A DNA stretch of 21,521 nucleotides from DASYQD01 sp036005845 (lineage in GTDB: Bacteria; Acidobacteriota; Thermoanaerobaculia; Multivoradales; JAIOJS01): contig DASYQD010000167.1 in the NCBI GenBank assembly GCA_036005845.1, forward strand, positions 1 to 21,521, in the 5' to 3' direction. Below the pieces are notes generated by a model that searched no databases, was not told where the DNA came from, and was given only the letters and a program-made list of their open reading frames with translations. Both the position numbers and the translations under genes were made by a program. This document shows positions 13,865-20,543 of the stretch, piece by piece. Position 1 is the stretch's first letter. Every line of letters begins with the position of its first letter.

Positions 13865-15175
13865 ATGAGCGCCACCGTCGCCATCGTCGGCCGCCCCAAC
13901 GTCGGCAAGTCGACGCTCTTCAATCGCCTGGTGGGGAAGCGGCAGGCGATCGTCCACGACCAGCCGGGAGTCACCCGCGACCGCATCTTCGGCTCGGCCG
14001 AGGTGGGCGACGACCAGCGGGTGCAGCTCGTCGACACCGGCGGCTTGGCGCTCGCCGAAGATCCGCTGGGCTTGTCGAGACAGGTCTACGCGGCGGTCGA
14101 AGAGAGCGACCTGCTGCTGCTGGTCGTCGACGGCCGCGAGGGACTGCTCGCCGCCGACCGCGCGGTGTGGGACGCGCTGCGGCGCTACGCCAAGCCGACG
14201 GTGCTCGTCGTCAACAAGGCCGACACTCGAGCCGCGCGCGAGACGCAGGGCGAGTTCTGGGGCCTCGGCATCCGCGAGGTACTGCTCGTCTCCGCCGAGC
14301 ACGGCGCCGGCATGGAGGAGCTGCGCGATGCCATCGCCGCCCACGCTGCCACGGTGCCGACGCCCGAGCCGCCCGCCGAGGCCGCGGCCGCGCCGCCGAT
14401 CGCCATCGTCGGCCGTCCCAACGTCGGCAAGTCGTCGCTCCTGAACCAGCTCGTCGGCGAGACGCGGGTGCTGGTCTCGCCGATGGCGGGGACCACCCGC
14501 GATCCCATCGACACGCTCATCGAGCACGAGGGAAGGCCTTACCTGTTGATCGACACCGCCGGCATCCGCCGCCGCGCCCAGGCGAGCGGGGCCCCAGAGG
14601 AGCTGGCGGTGATGATGGCGCGTCGCCAGATCGAGCGCGCCAAGGTGGCTGTCCTGGTGGTGGACGTGACGCAGGGGATCACCAGCGGCGATCTCGGCAT
14701 CGCCGGCACCATCTGGGAGCTCGGCCGCGCCGCGGTGGTGGCGATGAACAAGTGGGACCTGCTCGACGATGAGGGGCGCCGGCGGCTCGAAGAGCAGTGG
14801 CCGCGCGTCCAGGAGCTGCTCGCCGAGCCGCCGCGGGTGAACATCTCGGCGGCGACCGGCCGCGGCGTCGCCAAGGTGTTGCCGGCGGTGGCGCAGGCCC
14901 TCGCCGGCTTCCACGCCAAGCTGGGAACGGGCGAGATCAACCGCCTCTTCGAGCAGGCCGTTCGCTCCCACCCCCCGCCCAGCCGCGACGGCAAGGAGTG
15001 GAAGCTCTACTACGCCACTCAGGTGGGGGACGGGCCGCCGACCTTCATGCTCTTCGCCAACCGCACGCTGCCGCGCAACGACCCCTACCGCCGCTACCTC
15101 GCCAACCGCGTGCGCGAGGCGCTCGACCTCTGGGGCGTGCCGGTGCGGCTGGTCGTCCGGCGCCGCCACGAGTGA
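13865..15175 (+). CDS. der: Ribosome assembly GTPase Der (EngA)
   Basis: Essential double GTPase needed for maturation of the 50S ribosomal subunit (436 aa from this start). Two G domains in tandem each show a P-loop GRPNVGKS, DTGG or DTAG, and NKAD or NKWD; the second G domain begins near residue 175 with IAIVGRPNVGKSSLLNQL, and a C-terminal KH-like domain (KLYYATQVGDGPPTFMLFANRT) closes the protein. The frame is open upstream through the tRNA gene, which is not coding. The start at 13865 (MSATVAIVGRPNVGKST) fits the short family N-terminus; ATG codons at 13850 and 13853 are alternatives, with a GAGG 14 bases before the first. The gene diverges from tRNA-Leu. Confidence 0.96.
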   Translation: MSATVAIVGRPNVGKSTLFNRLVGKRQAIVHDQPGVTRDRIFGSAEVGDDQRVQLVDTGGLALAEDPLGLSRQVYAAVEESDLLLLVVDGREGLLAADRAVWDALRRYAKPTVLVVNKADTRAARETQGEFWGLGIREVLLVSAEHGAGMEELRDAIAAHAATVPTPEPPAEAAAAPPIAIVGRPNVGKSSLLNQLVGETRVLVSPMAGTTRDPIDTLIEHEGRPYLLIDTAGIRRRAQASGAPEELAVMMARRQIERAKVAVLVVDVTQGITSGDLGIAGTIWELGRAAVVAMNKWDLLDDEGRRRLEEQWPRVQELLAEPPRVNISAATGRGVAKVLPAVAQALAGFHAKLGTGEINRLFEQAVRSHPPPSRDGKEWKLYYATQVGDGPPTFMLFANRTLPRNDPYRRYLANRVREALDLWGVPVRLVVRRRHE

Positions 15176-15484
15176 TCCGAGGCGGATTGCGCTGGGGCAC
15201 TTCGTAGTTTCCCTGCTGGGAACACGTGTGGCAAACCAGGATGAGAGTCGTCTCCCCTTCTAGGTTCTCAGAGCGGTGGACCTCAAGGCGGCTCCCATCT
15301 TCTGGGCAAGACGCGGGCAGGCCCTGGGCGGCTTATCGTCCCATTTCGTCGATTTCTGCTCTCGACCAAGTCATGCTTCTATCGTAGCGCGTTGGACACT
15401 GAAACCTCGCACTTTCCCTTAACTGTGGTACTTTCAACCGAGCGTCCGTTCTTGTTTGATCGCTGATCTTTGGGGGGCTTCGCG
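15176..15484. other. 309-bp stretch without a recognisable gene
   Basis: Between der and ihfA there is no convincing coding frame. The sequence is visibly richer in A and T than its neighbours. It contains a short hairpin (TTCCC-TGCT-GGGAA, 15209-15222), an adjoining 8-base palindrome ACACGTGT (15222-15229), and a small GAGA-GTCG-TCTC hairpin near 15244-15255. I recognise no known RNA family and no strong promoter for ihfA, although one must lie here or upstream of der. Confidence 0.5.
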
Positions 15485-15811
15485 TTGTCGGCATCTCGCG
15501 ACGGGGGCAAGACCAAGGCCTATCTCGTGGACCGGGTCTACGACCGCCACGGAGCGCTCACCAAGCAGGAAGCGGCGCAAGTGGTGGACGAGGTGTTCCG
15601 CACCATGAAGGCGGCCCTGATCGACGGCCGCCCGGTGCGCGTCCAGAACTTCGGCGTCTTCGAGATCGTCGCCCGCGCCGGCCGCGCCGGCATCAACCCC
15701 ACCGACGGACAGCCGCTGTTCATCCCGCCCCATAAGGGCCTGCAGTTCCGCCCTTCGAAGCAGATGCGCCAGCGGGTCGAGCGGCCGCGCCGGCGCGACG
15801 GCAACCAGTAA
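15485..15811 (+). CDS. ihfA: Integration host factor alpha-like / HU-family DNA-binding protein
   Basis: Small DNA-bending protein (108 aa) of the HU/IHF family that shapes promoters and the nucleoid as a dimer. Family features: KAYLVDRVYDRHGALTKQEAAQVVDEVF in the N-terminal helices, GRPVRVQNFGVFEI at the start of the beta arm, the arm-tip Pro in GINPTDGQP, and HKGLQFRPSKQMRQRV at the end. The TTG at 15485 is chosen because a GGGGGG run lies seven bases upstream; another TTG at 15470 would overlap that run. The call as the alpha subunit rests mainly on context: a MerR regulator and tRNA-Pro follow, as in many deltaproteobacteria. The usual upstream pheT is not here. Confidence 0.85.
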   Translation: MSASRDGGKTKAYLVDRVYDRHGALTKQEAAQVVDEVFRTMKAALIDGRPVRVQNFGVFEIVARAGRAGINPTDGQPLFIPPHKGLQFRPSKQMRQRVERPRRRDGNQ

Positions 15812-15839
15812 GCCTTCCTGACGTCGAGTACCCGTCGCC

Positions 15840-16352
15840 GTGGGCAAGAAGCTCTTCTACCGCATCGGCGAGGCCTGCAAGCAGCTCGACATCCAGCCCT
15901 ACGTGCTGCGCTACTGGGAGACCGAGTTCCCGGTGTTGAGCCCGCGCAAGAGCAAGGCGGGCCAGCGGGTCTATTCGGAGGAGGAGCTGCAGCTCATCCA
16001 CCGCATCAAGCAGCTCCTCTACGAGGAGGGATACACGATCGCCGGGGCGAAGAAGAAGCTCGAGGCCGAGCTGGCGAGCGGCGGGTTGCCGGCGCTGCCG
16101 GACGATGGCGACGGCGACGGCGATGGCGAGGCTGAAGAAGAGGGCGACGCAGCCCAGGCGCCGCCGGCTTCGGCGAGCCCACCGACGGCTACGGCGCTGA
16201 GTCCTGCCGCAGTGGAGAAGCGTCCAGCGAGTGCTCCGGCCAAGGCTTCGGGTCGTCTTGACACCGAGGCGGCGCAGCAGGTAGAAAGATTCCGGACGGG
16301 GGTCCAGGAAGCGCTGGCCCAGGCGCGCGAAATCCTGCAGCTCTTGCCCTGA
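15840..16352 (+). CDS. MerR-family transcriptional regulator
   Basis: Predicted DNA-binding regulator (170 aa). The winged helix-turn-helix is at residues 4-70: LFYRIGEACKQLDIQPYVLRYWETEFPVL, then SKAGQRVYSEEELQLIHRIKQLLYEEGYTIAGAKKKL. No effector-binding cysteines are seen. The region from about 80 to 140 is an Asp/Gly/Glu- then Ala/Pro/Ser-rich linker containing four GAYGGC hexanucleotide repeats (16104-16127). A short helix (LDTEAAQQVERFRTGVQEALAQAREILQLL) ends the protein. This type sits beside ihfA and tRNA-Pro in many deltaproteobacteria, and its targets are unknown. It begins with GTG 28 bases after the ihfA stop, probably in the same transcript. Confidence 0.88.
   Translation: MGKKLFYRIGEACKQLDIQPYVLRYWETEFPVLSPRKSKAGQRVYSEEELQLIHRIKQLLYEEGYTIAGAKKKLEAELASGGLPALPDDGDGDGDGEAEEEGDAAQAPPASASPPTATALSPAAVEKRPASAPAKASGRLDTEAAQQVERFRTGVQEALAQAREILQLLP
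16258..16287 (+). promoter_or_regulatory. Possible tRNA-Pro promoter inside the 3' end of the MerR gene
   Basis: A perfect -35 hexamer TTGACA (16258-16263) is followed after 18 bases by TAGAAA (16282-16287, four of six). Transcription would begin about 98 bases before tRNA-Pro. The position within coding sequence lowers confidence. Confidence 0.35.
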
Positions 16353-16391
16353 GTCTTCAAGAACGACGGGGCCGACCTCCATCCCTCGGTT

Positions 16392-16468
16392 CGGGACGTG
16401 GCGCAGCCTGGTAGCGTACCTGAATGGGGTTCAGGTGGTCGTGAGTTCGAATCTCACCGTCCCGACCA
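16392..16468 (+). tRNA. tRNA-Pro(GGG)
   Basis: A 77-base tRNA with acceptor CGGGACG/CGTCCCG, discriminator A and encoded CCA. The anticodon arm is CCTGA-ATGGGGT-TCAGG (anticodon GGG) and the T-arm GTGAG-TTCGAAT-CTCAC. The first base C1 paired with G72 is typical of bacterial tRNA-Pro. It lies 39 bases after the MerR gene. Confidence 0.97.
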
Positions 16469-16561
16469 TTCTCCTCAACGACTTGGCCCGTTGACCGCCG
16501 GCATTTGCGTCTGACGAGTCACCGCGGAGTCACTTCGCTCACGGTCAGAGGGAGGCGCTCC

Positions 16562-17314
16562 GTGACCGAACCGCAGGCCGAGGAGCCCCTAGCCGACGAG
16601 CGCGAGCCTGGGCCGGAGACGGCAGCGATCTGGGTGCTGCTGACGCCGCTGCTGCCGTGGCTGGTGGCGCTGCCGTTTGGGGACTGGTTGCTGCCGGTGG
16701 TGGCGCCCCTCACCGTCTACCCGGCGTTCGCTCTGCGGGTGCGCGAGGGGCACTACGGCAGCGCCTGGCGGGTGGCAATGGCGTGGGCGGCGCTGCTGAG
16801 CCTCGGCGTCATCATCCTGGTCGCCGTGCACCCGGCGCTGGCGGCGCGCGGCATCCTGCACGGGCCGGCCTACAAGAAGGAGATGTCGGACTGGGTGATC
16901 CGCGGCGTAGGCAAGGAGGTGACGCCATCGCGCTTCCTCCCCGAGCACCTGCTGCACCTCGGCGCGTTCCTGGTGCTCACCCTCGTCAGCGGCGGCTACC
17001 TCGGCCTCGTGCTCGGCGCCTTTCTCACCGCCTACATGAGCTACTTCGTCGGCTCGCTGGCGGTGGCCAGCAACCGGCCGGTGATCGCCGGGCTCGCGGC
17101 GTGGGTGCCGTGGTCGGTGATCCGTGTCATGTCGTTCGTGCTGCTCGGCGTGCTGCTGGCGCGGCCGCTGCTGCTGCGCCGGCGCTGGCCGTACGGGCGG
17201 CGCGAGGCCTGGCTCTTCGCCGTCGCCTTCGCCGGCATCGCCGCCGACATCGCGCTGAAGACCGTGCTCGCGCCGCGTTGGGGCCTGCTGCTGCGCGGCT
17301 TTCTCCACCGCTGA
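16562..17314 (+). CDS. Membrane protein of unknown function
   Basis: I cannot assign a family. The protein (250 aa) has a charged, Glu-rich N-terminus of about 20 residues, then about six hydrophobic helices. Recognisable blocks are ETAAIWVLLTPLLPWLVALP, a soluble loop between the third and fourth helices (GPAYKKEMSDWVIRG), and FLPEHLLHLGAFLVLTLVSG, which carries a His and a Glu at a membrane boundary. The frame opens at 16505, but the GTG at 16562 has GGAGG six bases upstream and is the better start. It stands 94 bases after tRNA-Pro and 35 bases before ribH, so it may be the first gene of the ribH-nusB transcript. Confidence 0.75.
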   Translation: MTEPQAEEPLADEREPGPETAAIWVLLTPLLPWLVALPFGDWLLPVVAPLTVYPAFALRVREGHYGSAWRVAMAWAALLSLGVIILVAVHPALAARGILHGPAYKKEMSDWVIRGVGKEVTPSRFLPEHLLHLGAFLVLTLVSGGYLGLVLGAFLTAYMSYFVGSLAVASNRPVIAGLAAWVPWSVIRVMSFVLLGVLLARPLLLRRRWPYGRREAWLFAVAFAGIAADIALKTVLAPRWGLLLRGFLHR

Positions 17315-17331
17315 GCCCGCGGCCTTGCCGG

Positions 17332-17337
17332 TATACT
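17332..17337 (+). promoter_or_regulatory. Candidate -10 element of the ribH operon
   Basis: TATACT (five of six) lies 12 bases before the ribH ATG at 17350; transcription would begin about six bases before that ATG. No matching -35 is seen. If active it would give ribH-nusB-transglutaminase-lptE its own nearly leaderless transcript. Confidence 0.4.
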
Positions 17338-17349
17338 GCCGTGCGAGCG

Positions 17350-17832
17350 ATGCGCGAGGTGCGAGTGATCGAGGGCGCCCTGCGGGGTGAAGGCCGGCGC
17401 TTCGGCGTCGCGGCCTCGCGCTTCAACTCGACGCTGGTGGATCAGCTGCTCGGCGGCACGCTCGACTGCCTGCAGCGCCACGGCACCAGCGCCGAAGCGA
17501 TCGAGGTGGTGCGCGTGCCCGGCGCCTGGGAGCTGCCGGTGGCGCTCGAGTGGCTGGCGGCGAGCGGCCGCTTCCATGCCCTCGTCGCGCTCGGCGTCGT
17601 CCTGCGCGGCGAGACGCCGCACTTCGACTACATCTGCGGCGAATGCAGCCGCGGCATCGCGCGCGTCACCGAGAAGCACGGCGTCCCCGTAGCCTTCGGC
17701 GTCCTCACCTGCGACAGCGTCGAGCAGGCCGCCGCGCGGGCGGGCGGCAAGGCCGGCAATAAGGGGTGGGAGGCGGCGGTCGCGGCGCTCGAGATGGCCG
17801 ACCTGCGCGCCCGCCTCACTGCCGCGGATTGA
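17350..17832 (+). CDS. ribH: 6,7-dimethyl-8-ribityllumazine synthase
   Basis: Penultimate enzyme of riboflavin synthesis: joins 5-amino-6-ribitylaminouracil with 3,4-dihydroxybutanone 4-phosphate (160 aa, usual length). Visible motifs: FGVAASRFNSTLVDQLLGGT at residues 17-36, VRVPGAWELPVALEWL at about 52-67, LGVVLRGETPHFDYIC with the catalytic His, and GVLTCDSVEQAAARAGGKAGNKGWEAA near the end. The ATG at 17350 is preferred to a GTG at 17341. nusB starts two bases after its stop. Only ribH of the riboflavin pathway is found in this window. Confidence 0.96.
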   Translation: MREVRVIEGALRGEGRRFGVAASRFNSTLVDQLLGGTLDCLQRHGTSAEAIEVVRVPGAWELPVALEWLAASGRFHALVALGVVLRGETPHFDYICGECSRGIARVTEKHGVPVAFGVLTCDSVEQAAARAGGKAGNKGWEAAVAALEMADLRARLTAAD

Positions 17833-17834
17833 CC

Positions 17835-18377
17835 ATGAGCGGCGGGGCGGGCACCGGGGAGACGCGCGCCAGGGAGCCGCGCAGCCGGGGAGCGAGCAAG
17901 CGCCGCGCCGGCCGCGAGATGGCGCTGCAGATGCTCTACCAGCGCGAGATGGGCAACGCGACGACGCCGCAGGTGCTGCACCACTACAACCCGGTCGATC
18001 TGCTCGAGGCGGTGCGCGACGAGCCGGAGGAGGACACGCTGGTGACGATCTCCGGCCAGCCGACGCAGATGCGCGAAGCGCTTGCCTACGCGCACCGGCT
18101 GGTCGAGGGCGCCGCCGGGCACCTGGACGAGCTCGACGAGCTGATCCGCGAGCAGGCCGAGCACTGGCGGCTGGAGCGCATGTCGGTCGTCGACCGCAAC
18201 GTGCTGCGGCTCGCCGTCTACGAGCTGCTCTACGAGCCCGACGTGCCGAAGCTGGTGGTGCTCGACGAGGCGATCGAGCTGGCCAAGCGTTTCGGCAGCG
18301 AGCAGTCGGGCCGCTTCGTCAACGGGCTGCTCGACGGGTTGCTGCGCAGCCGGCGCTTTCCCGGGAGCATGACGTGA
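17835..18377 (+). CDS. nusB: Transcription antitermination factor NusB
   Basis: RNA-binding protein that, with NusE (S10), forms the antitermination complex on rRNA operons (180 aa). Seen: GREMALQMLYQREMG, the helical segment SVVDRNVLRLAVYELLYEPDVP, and VVLDEAIELAKRFGSEQSGRFVNGLLDGLL, all standard. A basic, Arg-rich N-terminal 25 residues and a loop at about 45-70 (NPVDLLEAVRDEPEEDT) make it longer than the 140-residue E. coli protein. The ATG at 17835 follows the ribH stop by two bases; ribH-nusB is a widely conserved pair. Its stop overlaps the next start as GTGA. Confidence 0.95.
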   Translation: MSGGAGTGETRAREPRSRGASKRRAGREMALQMLYQREMGNATTPQVLHHYNPVDLLEAVRDEPEEDTLVTISGQPTQMREALAYAHRLVEGAAGHLDELDELIREQAEHWRLERMSVVDRNVLRLAVYELLYEPDVPKLVVLDEAIELAKRFGSEQSGRFVNGLLDGLLRSRRFPGSMT

Positions 18378-19441
18378 GCGGCCGGTGGAGGAGCGCGACG
18401 CTCGTCGCGCTGATGCTGCTGGTGCTGCCCCTCGCCGCCACCGCGCAAGCGGTGGCCTACGGCGGCAGCGATCGCGTGCGCCTCGAGCTGCCCGCCGGCG
18501 GTCTCGTCGAGGGCTACAGCAACGCCGGCTACCACCTCGAGGTGCGCGGCGGCGTCGCCACCGTCGACGTCGACCTCTCACCGCTGCGCAGCCGGCAGCC
18601 GTTCACCATGCCGACGGGCATCGAGGGCGGCGCGCCGATCCCGCTGCTGGCGCGCGCGGTAGCCGCCGGCGCGGCGACGCGCTACGACGCGGTGACGCGG
18701 GTGTTGCAGTGGGTGGCGCGCAACGTCGCCTACGACCTCGACCGCGGCGCGCCGCAGGACGCGGCCTCGGTGCTGGCGCGCCGCAGCGGCTACTGCACCG
18801 GCATCGCGCGGCTGTCGGTGGCGCTGCTGCAGGCGCTCGACATTCCGGCGCGCGAAGTGCCGGGCTTCCTCGTGGCGCCGGCGGGCGCCGGCGTAGGGTC
18901 CAGAATGCCGGCCGGCTTCCACCGCTGGATCGAGGTGCATTTTGACGACGTCGGCTGGGTGTTCAGCGATCCGTTGCTGGCGCTCCACTACGTGCCCGCT
19001 ACGTACGTGCGGCTGGCGAGCGAGTCGCTGCTGCCGCAGGCCGAGCAGCTGCCCGGCCGCATGCTGGCGCGCGACGACCGCCGTGTTGCCGTCGACCTCT
19101 TCGCCGAGGCGTCGCCGCAGCTCTCCGTGCGCCGCAACGGCGTGGCGCGGCACGCCGCCGCGCTGCAGGTGACCGTGGGCGGCGCCGCCGCCCGTCGCGC
19201 CGTGCTGGAAGGCGAGGGCATGCGCCGGGTGCGCAGCCTCGACCGCGGCGCCAGCACCTTCGTCGGCCTCGAGCCGGGCAGCTACCTGTTGCGCGTCGAA
19301 GTGCCGGGCGCCAGCCCCAGCCTCAAGCGCGTCATCCTGCGCGACCGCGTCTGGGGCGCCGTGGACCTGCCGGCGCCTGCGGCGCTCGAGCCCATCAGCC
19401 CCGCTTCCGCATCGACCATCGCCGAGGAGGAGTCGACGTGA
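18374..19441 (+). CDS. Exported transglutaminase-like protein
   Basis: Predicted periplasmic protein of the transglutaminase/protease-like superfamily (355 aa); substrate unknown. A signal peptide covers residues 1-25 (hydrophobic LVALMLLVLPLAATAQA). The Cys-His-Asp triad is visible: Cys141 in RRSGYCTGIARLSVALLQ, His183 in GFHRWIEVHFDD and Asp199 in GWVFSDPLL. The preceding helix WVARNVAYDL is typical. Beyond about residue 240 comes a beta-rich region (LEPGSYLLRVEVPG) like a small carboxypeptidase-regulatory/Ig-type domain. It is joined by GTGA overlaps to nusB before and lptE after, so it is made together with an LPS-export lipoprotein. The triad suggests an active enzyme, perhaps a peptidase or amidase of the envelope. 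Confidence 0.85.
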   Translation: MSGRWRSATLVALMLLVLPLAATAQAVAYGGSDRVRLELPAGGLVEGYSNAGYHLEVRGGVATVDVDLSPLRSRQPFTMPTGIEGGAPIPLLARAVAAGAATRYDAVTRVLQWVARNVAYDLDRGAPQDAASVLARRSGYCTGIARLSVALLQALDIPAREVPGFLVAPAGAGVGSRMPAGFHRWIEVHFDDVGWVFSDPLLALHYVPATYVRLASESLLPQAEQLPGRMLARDDRRVAVDLFAEASPQLSVRRNGVARHAAALQVTVGGAAARRAVLEGEGMRRVRSLDRGASTFVGLEPGSYLLRVEVPGASPSLKRVILRDRVWGAVDLPAPAALEPISPASASTIAEEEST

Positions 19442-19986
19442 CCCGAGCTCTATCCCGCGCGCCGCACCTCGAGCTGGCGGCGCGCTGTCTCCTGCTGGTG
19501 CTCGCGGCGCTGCCGCTCGGCTGCGGCTACGCGCTCGTCGGCCGCGGCAGCAACATCCCCGACAGTATCCACAGCGTCTACCTGTCGCCGCTCGAGAACG
19601 CCACGCGGCGCAGCGAGGTCGAGCAGATCCTCACCCGCGCCCTCGCCGAGGAGCTCGTCACCCGCAAGCGCTTCACCCTCGTCAACGAGGCGTCGCAGGC
19701 CAACGCCGTCCTCGCCGGCAAGGTCGTCGGCTTCGACACCACGCCACTCACCTTCGACGATCAGGGGCGCGCGACCGAGTACCAGATCACCATCACCGCC
19801 AGCATGGCCTTCCGCGACCGCGCCGCCGACAAGGTGCTCTGGCAGAACGACCGCTACATCTACAAAGAGAGCTACCAGGTCGACCCGTCCGAGCAGCGCT
19901 ACTTCGACCGCGAGAAGATCGCCATCGAAGAAGCCGCCGGCCGCTTCGCCCGAACCGTCGTGATCGACCTGCTCGAAGGCTTCTAA
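19438..19986 (+). CDS. lptE: LPS-assembly lipoprotein LptE
   Basis: Outer-membrane lipoprotein that plugs and helps assemble the LptD lipopolysaccharide translocon (182 aa). The lipobox LPLGC puts the lipidated Cys at residue 29. CGYALVGRGSNIPDSIHSVYLSPLEN and the later YQITITASMAFRD fit the LptE/RlpB and DUF799-like lipoprotein fold. The GTG at 19438 overlaps the previous stop. The N-terminal region before the lipobox is long (28 residues) but hydrophobic as required. Shows the cell has LPS or a related outer-membrane glycolipid. Confidence 0.87.
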   Translation: MTRALSRAPHLELAARCLLLVLAALPLGCGYALVGRGSNIPDSIHSVYLSPLENATRRSEVEQILTRALAEELVTRKRFTLVNEASQANAVLAGKVVGFDTTPLTFDDQGRATEYQITITASMAFRDRAADKVLWQNDRYIYKESYQVDPSEQRYFDREKIAIEEAAGRFARTVVIDLLEGF

Positions 19987-20142
19987 GTCTTCCGTTTCGA
20001 CCGGGCGGCGACGCCGGGTCTCAGCGAGACGAGCGGGCGCGAACGCCGCGCGGAGCGGGCGCGCCGGGCGGAGGGCTCCCGGTCGCGCGCAGCCGTCTTC
20101 GGCGAGCACGAACGGGATACCGACCGGCTGGCGGGACCCGTG

Positions 20143-20167
20143 GAGCGCGGCGTTTGCGGCCGCGCTC
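20143..20167. terminator. Strong hairpin between convergent lptE and rpsT
   Basis: A perfect 9-base-pair stem (GAGCGCGGC / GCCGCGCTC) with a 7-base loop stands 35 bases after the rpsT stop and 156 bases after the lptE stop. No T-run follows on either strand, so it is not a classical intrinsic terminator; it may protect RNA ends or help Rho-dependent termination. A weaker imperfect stem (GACCGGGC / GCCGGGTC) lies near 19999-20020, just after lptE. Confidence 0.4.
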
Positions 20168-20202
20168 GGTGGCACAGGCCTCGCGCCGCCTTTCCGGCGA
20201 TC

Positions 20203-20472
20203 TTACTTGGCGGAAGCTTTCGCCACGGCCTTGACCAGCCGCGACTTCGTGCGCGCCGCCGTGTTGCCGTGCACGACGTGCTTCTTGGCGGTGCGGTCGA
20301 TGATCTGCACGGCGTTCTGCAGCGCCGCCTGCGCTCCTGCCGCGTCGCCGCCGGCGAGCGCTCCCCGCACCTTCTTGATCGCCGTCCGCATCTCGCCGCG
20401 CGCGCCGCGGTTGCGGACGCGCCGCTCGGCGCTCTGCCGCGTGCGCTTCTCAGCCGACTTGGTGTTCGCCAT
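20203..20472 (-). CDS. rpsT: 30S ribosomal protein S20
   Basis: Small, highly basic helical protein that binds 16S rRNA in the 30S subunit (89 aa, standard length). The start MANTKSAEKRTRQSAERRVRN and the ending HGNTAARTKSRLVKAVAK are diagnostic. AGAAGG lies 14 bases before the ATG at 20472, farther than usual. It sits 71 bases after cpoB on the same strand and is convergent with lptE. Residues are Ala/Arg/Lys-rich as normal for the family. Confidence 0.97.
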   Translation of the reverse strand: MANTKSAEKRTRQSAERRVRNRGARGEMRTAIKKVRGALAGGDAAGAQAALQNAVQIIDRTAKKHVVHGNTAARTKSRLVKAVAKASAK

Positions 20473-20510
20473 AAGCTCGCTTCGAACCTTCTTGGATGGA
20501 GAATGGAAGT

Positions 20511-20526
20511 CGCGGCTCGGGCCGCG
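20511..20526 (-). terminator. Hairpin between cpoB and rpsT
   Basis: A perfect 6-base-pair GC stem with a 4-base loop (CGCGGC-CCGA-GCCGCG on the minus strand) lies 17 bases after the cpoB stop. No T-run follows. It could attenuate readthrough into rpsT or be part of the rpsT leader. Confidence 0.35.
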
Positions 20527-20543
20527 CGGAAGGACGGCGGATT

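Noticed and set aside
15181..15340. 6S RNA or another known structural RNA in the gene-free block
   Set aside because: I could not fold either strand into the long closed rod with a central bubble expected for 6S RNA, nor find signatures of other families by eye.
19450..20175. Minus-strand open frame opposite lptE
   Set aside because: No family signal; antisense composition, and lptE has a lipobox and conserved core.
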